Below, one piece after another: positions 5,271 to 8,777 of a stretch of 8,777 bases of DNA. The notes beneath the pieces are model-generated. The model saw nothing but the letters and a program-made list of their open reading frames with translations, searched no databases and had not been told where the DNA came from. Origin of the DNA: Legionellales bacterium (lineage in GTDB: Bacteria; Pseudomonadota; Gammaproteobacteria; Eutrophobiales; Eutrophobiaceae); NCBI GenBank assembly GCA_002721165.1, contig PBJS01000013.1, forward strand, positions 1 through 8,777, in the 5' to 3' direction. Within the stretch, counting starts at the first letter, position 1. Each line of letters opens with the position of its first letter. Both the position numbers and the translations under genes were made by a program.

Positions 5271-8078
5271 ATGAGTAACTATAAAGATACACTAAATTTA
5301 CCAAATACAGCTTTTCCCATGAAAGCTAATCTTGCTATGCGTGAGCCTGAAATATTAAATAGTTGGAAAGAAAATAATTTGTACAAGAAGATAAGAGAAA
5401 AGCGTAATGGAAGTAAAAAATTTATTTTGCACGATGGGCCGCCATATGCAAACGGCGATATTCATATAGGACATGCAGTTAATAAGATCCTTAAAGATAT
5501 TATTATAAAATCAAAAGGGTTTTGCGGATTTGATGCGCCATACGTTCCTGGTTGGGATTGTCATGGGTTACCAATCGAATTACAGGTTGAAAAAAAAATT
5601 GGTAAAGCTGGTGTAAAAGTTGAACCAAAAGTGTTTCGTGATGCTTGTCGTGAATTTGCATTAAAACAGGTTGATAAGCAGAAAATTGATTTTGAACGTC
5701 TTGGGGTACTGGGTGATTGGGAACATCCTTATCTCACAATGAACTATGCTACCGAAGCAAATATCATTCGAGCACTTGGTAAAATTATTACTGCGGGACA
5801 TCTACATAAAGGTGTTAAGCCTGTTCATTGGTGTATCGATTGTTGTTCCGCTTTAGCAGAAGCAGAGGTAGAGTATTTTGATAAAAAGTCGCCATCAATT
5901 GATGTGCGGTTTCACGTAATCGAATATCCTCAATTACTTAATCAGTTTAATATAAATAAAAATATTGATTCTGTTTCTACTGTTATTTGGACAACAACAC
6001 CTTGGACTTTACCAGCAAATCAAGCAGTCGCATTACATCCAGATAATGAATATGTAATAGTACAAGTAAAAAATGAAGCATTAATCATGTCTAGTGAATT
6101 ACATGAAGTTGTCTCAGCTCGTTATGGATATAAAGATTATGAGATTTTATCAAAATTTTCCGGTTCAGAATTAGAAGGACTATCTCTAAAACACCCTTTT
6201 TACGATAGGAGTGTCCCTATTGTCATGGGCGACCATGTCACGTTTGAAACGGGAACGGGAGCTGTGCATATTGCTCCTGGACACGGTCAAGATGATTATG
6301 TTGTGGGGCAAAAGTATGATTTATCAGTCGATAATCCAGTTGCTGATAATGGCTGTTTCGTAGCTGATACAGAAATATTCTCTGGTCAGCATGTTTTTAA
6401 GGCCAACAGTTCTATAATTTCAATTTTAGAAGATAAGAATAATCTATTAAAGCAAGAAACAATAGAACACAGTTATCCTCACTGTTGGCGTCATAAGACA
6501 CCGATTATTTTTCGTGCTACACCACAATGGTTTATTAGTATGGAGAATAATAAATTAAGGGAACAAGCGTTGCATGCGATTAATCAAGTTAATTGGGAAC
6601 CTTCATGGGGTAAAGAAAGGATATATGGCATGCTTGAGAATCGTCCTGATTGGTGTATTTCAAGACAGCGTACCTGGGGCGTACCAATTCCTATTTTTAT
6701 TCATCAAGAAACCCAAGAATTACATCCGGATACACCCACTCTTATTTTGAAAGCGGCTGATTTAGTTGAGAAAAATGGTATTAATATTTGGTTTGATTTA
6801 GATATCACTGAAATACTAGGTAAAGATTCTAAAAATTATACCAAGGTCACAGATACACTAGATGTATGGTTTGATTCTGGTGTAACTCATGACACAGTAT
6901 TGCAAAATGATGAACGTTTAGAGTGTCCAGCTGATCTTTATTTAGAGGGATCTGATCAACATCGTGGTTGGTTTCAGTCTTCACTATTAACCTCATTAGC
7001 CATTAACGAAAACCAAAAACCTTATGATTGTGTAGTAACACATGGTTTTACTGTTGACGCAGAGGGTATGAAGATGTCTAAGTCAAAGGGTAACGTAATT
7101 TCTCCACAGAAAGTTATGAATGTTTATGGCGCTGACGTTTTGCGTCTTTGGGTTGCTGCGACCGATTATAGAGCAGAGATGAATGTTTCAGATGAAATAC
7201 TTAAAAGAGTATCAGATGCCTACAGACGTATTCGTAATACTTCTCGATATCTTTTATCAAATTTGCATGATTTTGATCCTGAGGCAAATAGCGTTAATTT
7301 TTCGGATATGCTCGATTTAGACAAATGGATTTTTGAGCATGCTCAAGATTTGCAAAAAGAAATTATTGAAGCATACAATAATTTTGAATTTCATTTAATT
7401 TATCAGCTATTACATCAATTTTGTGTGGTCGAAATGGGTGGATTTTATCTTGATATAATAAAAGACAGACAATATACAACGGGTAAAGATAGTTTAGTCA
7501 GACGTTCGGGGCAAACAGTAATGTATCATTTGATACAAATGTTAGTTAGGTGGTTAGCTCCAATAATGAGCTATACTGCTGATGAAATATGGAAATATAT
7601 ACCTGGAGAAAAAAACGGTTCAGTTTTTTTAGAAGATTGGTATGACATCGATATAAGCGATACAGATTCAAAGATAAGAAAAGTACGATGGGAAACTATT
7701 ATTTCAGTTCGTGATGAGGCGAAAAAACAACTCGAAAAATTACGTAATGACGGAACAATAGGTTCTTCATTAGATGCTGATATTAATATTTACTGCAACA
7801 AAAATTTATTCGATGAACTTAATTCCATTGAAGATGAGTTAAAGTTCGTTTTAATTTCATCAAGCGCAAAAATTTATCCATTAGAAAAGCGCGACAACGA
7901 ATCATCGCAGACTGATATACCCGATTTGTTTATCTTGGCGAAGCCGTGTGTGTCTAAAAAATGTGTACGCTGTTGGCATAGAAACGAAACTGTAGGTATT
8001 GACGCTTCGCATGAAAATTTATGTTCGCGATGTATAAAAAATATTTCAAATGATGGTGAAGTAAGATTGTATGCTTGA
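5271..8078 (+). CDS. ileS: Isoleucyl-tRNA synthetase (class I, bacterial type)
   Basis: IleS charges tRNA-Ile with isoleucine in the cytoplasm and edits mischarged valine. The 935-residue product (E. coli 938) is complete. It shows HIGH (65-68, in GDIHIGH), PGWDCHGLPIE, the editing domain with TTTPWTLPANQA (from 241) and GTGAVHIAPGHGQDDY (328-343, including Asp342, the residue essential for editing in E. coli), DVWFDSG, GSDQHRGWFQSS, and KMSKS (601-605). A C-terminal zinc site is formed by Cys898, Cys901, Cys918 and Cys921 (CVRC and CSRC). The layout is that of the bacterial type with a C-terminal zinc finger, the type usually sensitive to mupirocin; sensitivity here is only inferred. The start ATG follows ribF by three bases, with GAG at 5261-5263 as a weak ribosome binding site. 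lspA follows after 14 bases. Confidence 0.98.
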   Translation: MSNYKDTLNLPNTAFPMKANLAMREPEILNSWKENNLYKKIREKRNGSKKFILHDGPPYANGDIHIGHAVNKILKDIIIKSKGFCGFDAPYVPGWDCHGLPIELQVEKKIGKAGVKVEPKVFRDACREFALKQVDKQKIDFERLGVLGDWEHPYLTMNYATEANIIRALGKIITAGHLHKGVKPVHWCIDCCSALAEAEVEYFDKKSPSIDVRFHVIEYPQLLNQFNINKNIDSVSTVIWTTTPWTLPANQAVALHPDNEYVIVQVKNEALIMSSELHEVVSARYGYKDYEILSKFSGSELEGLSLKHPFYDRSVPIVMGDHVTFETGTGAVHIAPGHGQDDYVVGQKYDLSVDNPVADNGCFVADTEIFSGQHVFKANSSIISILEDKNNLLKQETIEHSYPHCWRHKTPIIFRATPQWFISMENNKLREQALHAINQVNWEPSWGKERIYGMLENRPDWCISRQRTWGVPIPIFIHQETQELHPDTPTLILKAADLVEKNGINIWFDLDITEILGKDSKNYTKVTDTLDVWFDSGVTHDTVLQNDERLECPADLYLEGSDQHRGWFQSSLLTSLAINENQKPYDCVVTHGFTVDAEGMKMSKSKGNVISPQKVMNVYGADVLRLWVAATDYRAEMNVSDEILKRVSDAYRRIRNTSRYLLSNLHDFDPEANSVNFSDMLDLDKWIFEHAQDLQKEIIEAYNNFEFHLIYQLLHQFCVVEMGGFYLDIIKDRQYTTGKDSLVRRSGQTVMYHLIQMLVRWLAPIMSYTADEIWKYIPGEKNGSVFLEDWYDIDISDTDSKIRKVRWETIISVRDEAKKQLEKLRNDGTIGSSLDADINIYCNKNLFDELNSIEDELKFVLISSSAKIYPLEKRDNESSQTDIPDLFILAKPCVSKKCVRCWHRNETVGIDASHENLCSRCIKNISNDGEVRLYA

Positions 8079-8081
8079 CGT

Positions 8082-8086
8082 GAGGG
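8082..8086 (+). promoter_or_regulatory. Shine-Dalgarno of lspA
   Basis: GAGGG lies six bases before the lspA ATG, inside the 14-base gap after ileS. It is the clearest plus-strand ribosome binding site in the window and fixes the lspA start. Confidence 0.75.
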
Positions 8087-8092
8087 TACCCT

Positions 8093-8566
8093 ATGTTTAG
8101 GTGGTTAACATTGTCAGTAATAATTTTTACATTGGATCAAATAACAAAATTTTATGCAGTGCAATTGTTAACATTATATGAACAAAAGTATATTTATCAT
8201 GGGCTAAACCTAACATTAATGCACAACACGGGTGCAGCATTCAGTTTTCTTAGTGATGCCGGGGGTTGGCAGCGTTGGTTTTTTATAGGTATTTCGTGCT
8301 TTGTTAGTGTCATAATTGTTGTTTGGATGTATAACGCACTAACAAAAAGCAGATGGTTATTGCTGGCATTGGCTTTTATACTTGGTGGTGCAGTGGGTAA
8401 TCTATGGGATAGGCTTACTCTTGGTTATGTTATAGATTTTATTGAAGTTTATTACAATGATTTATACTGGCCAGTGTTTAATATAGCGGATTCAGCAATC
8501 ACAATTGGTGCAATTATCTTAATTTTAGATACTGTATTCATTGATCGAAGAAGTAACACATTGTAG
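8093..8566 (+). CDS. lspA: Lipoprotein signal peptidase (signal peptidase II)
   Basis: LspA is an inner-membrane aspartyl protease that removes the signal peptide from diacylglyceryl-modified prolipoproteins. The 157 residues form four hydrophobic segments (about 2-22, 60-80, 87-105 and 130-149). The conserved family motifs are present: LDQITK with Asp15, HNTGAAFSFL (44-53), GGAVGNLWDRLTLGYVIDFI with catalytic Asp115, and FNIADSAI with catalytic Asp133. Length and motif spacing fit the family. Its position directly after ileS is one of the most conserved gene pairs in proteobacteria. It carries a good ribosome binding site and is probably transcribed from promoters upstream of murJ or ribF. 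No fkpB gene follows it, unlike in E. coli. Confidence 0.97.
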   Translation: MFRWLTLSVIIFTLDQITKFYAVQLLTLYEQKYIYHGLNLTLMHNTGAAFSFLSDAGGWQRWFFIGISCFVSVIIVVWMYNALTKSRWLLLALAFILGGAVGNLWDRLTLGYVIDFIEVYYNDLYWPVFNIADSAITIGAIILILDTVFIDRRSNTL

Positions 8567-8587
8567 TGTAATCGGTCAGATTATTTT

Positions 8588-8593
8588 TATAAT
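8588..8593 (+). promoter_or_regulatory. Consensus -10 hexamer before ispH (weak candidate)
   Basis: A perfect TATAAT sits in the 53-base gap between lspA and ispH, the longest gap in the run after murJ. The best -35 candidate, TTGTAG (8561-8566), is a poor match and 21 bases away. An internal promoter for ispH is possible but not shown. Confidence 0.2.
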
Positions 8594-8619
8594 AGAATTA
8601 ATAAATTAGGCAATACTAG

Positions 8620-8777
8620 ATGCAAATATTATTGGCAAATCCAAGGGGTTTTTGTGCTGGTGTCGATCGTGCTATTGAGATTGTCGAAAGAGCGCTAGAA
8701 TTATTTGGGGCACCTGTTTATGTTCGACATGAGGTTGTGCATAACAAGTATGTGGTTAATTCTTTACGCCATAAAGG
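8620..8777 (+). CDS. ispH: 4-hydroxy-3-methylbut-2-enyl diphosphate reductase, N-terminal part (runs off the window)
   Basis: IspH (LytB) is the last enzyme of the MEP pathway; it reduces HMBPP to isopentenyl and dimethylallyl diphosphate using an iron-sulfur cluster. The first 52 residues are visible and very close to E. coli IspH: MQILLANPRGFCAGVDRAIE, then VYVRHEVVHNKYVV. Cys12, the first cluster ligand, and His41, a substrate-binding residue, are present. The ATG at 8620 gives the standard N-terminus, and AGG at 8608-8610 is a likely ribosome binding site nine bases away. The other cysteine ligands lie beyond the window end. The product supplies the precursor of undecaprenyl phosphate, linking it loosely to murJ. 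Confidence 0.97.
   Translation, partial: MQILLANPRGFCAGVDRAIEIVERALELFGAPVYVRHEVVHNKYVVNSLRHK

Overview
This is an AT-rich stretch of bacterial chromosome (roughly one third G+C by eye) carrying a compact housekeeping cluster: rpmA (3' end) – terminator – obg – proB – rpsT (minus strand) – murJ – ribF – ileS – lspA – ispH (5' end). The order and the protein sequences point to a Gram-negative proteobacterium. A gammaproteobacterium with low G+C seems most likely, though an AT-rich betaproteobacterium is not excluded, because both groups keep variants of this order. I see no insertion sequences, phage genes, CRISPR arrays or tRNA/rRNA genes, and no sign of a novel accessory system.

Layout. Positions 1-36 are the tail of ribosomal protein L27, closed by a strong GC-rich terminator at 56-85. 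The Obg GTPase gene follows (136-1148), but it is split by a clean -1 shift near position 571. Both halves are otherwise well conserved and collinear with E. coli ObgE. proB overlaps the obg stop as GTGA (1145-2269). rpsT lies on the opposite strand (2575-2315), converging on proB, with its own promoter, ribosome binding site and probable terminator. From 2744 onward a plus-strand run continues to the window end: murJ, ribF, ileS, lspA and partial ispH, with gaps of 31, 3, 14 and 53 bases.

How the genes fit together. rpmA, obg and rpsT serve the ribosome. proB begins proline synthesis. murJ flips lipid II for peptidoglycan synthesis. ribF makes FMN and FAD, ileS charges tRNA-Ile, lspA trims lipoproteins and ispH makes isoprenoid precursors. 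murJ, lspA and ispH are linked loosely through the cell envelope, since ispH feeds undecaprenyl phosphate, the carrier of lipid II. The rest are probably together for historical reasons.

The one feature that clearly needs a second look is the interrupted obg. Obg is essential in nearly all bacteria studied, so the break is either a sequence error, a very recent mutation, or something that the cell corrects during expression. The local sequence does not look like a known frameshifting signal.
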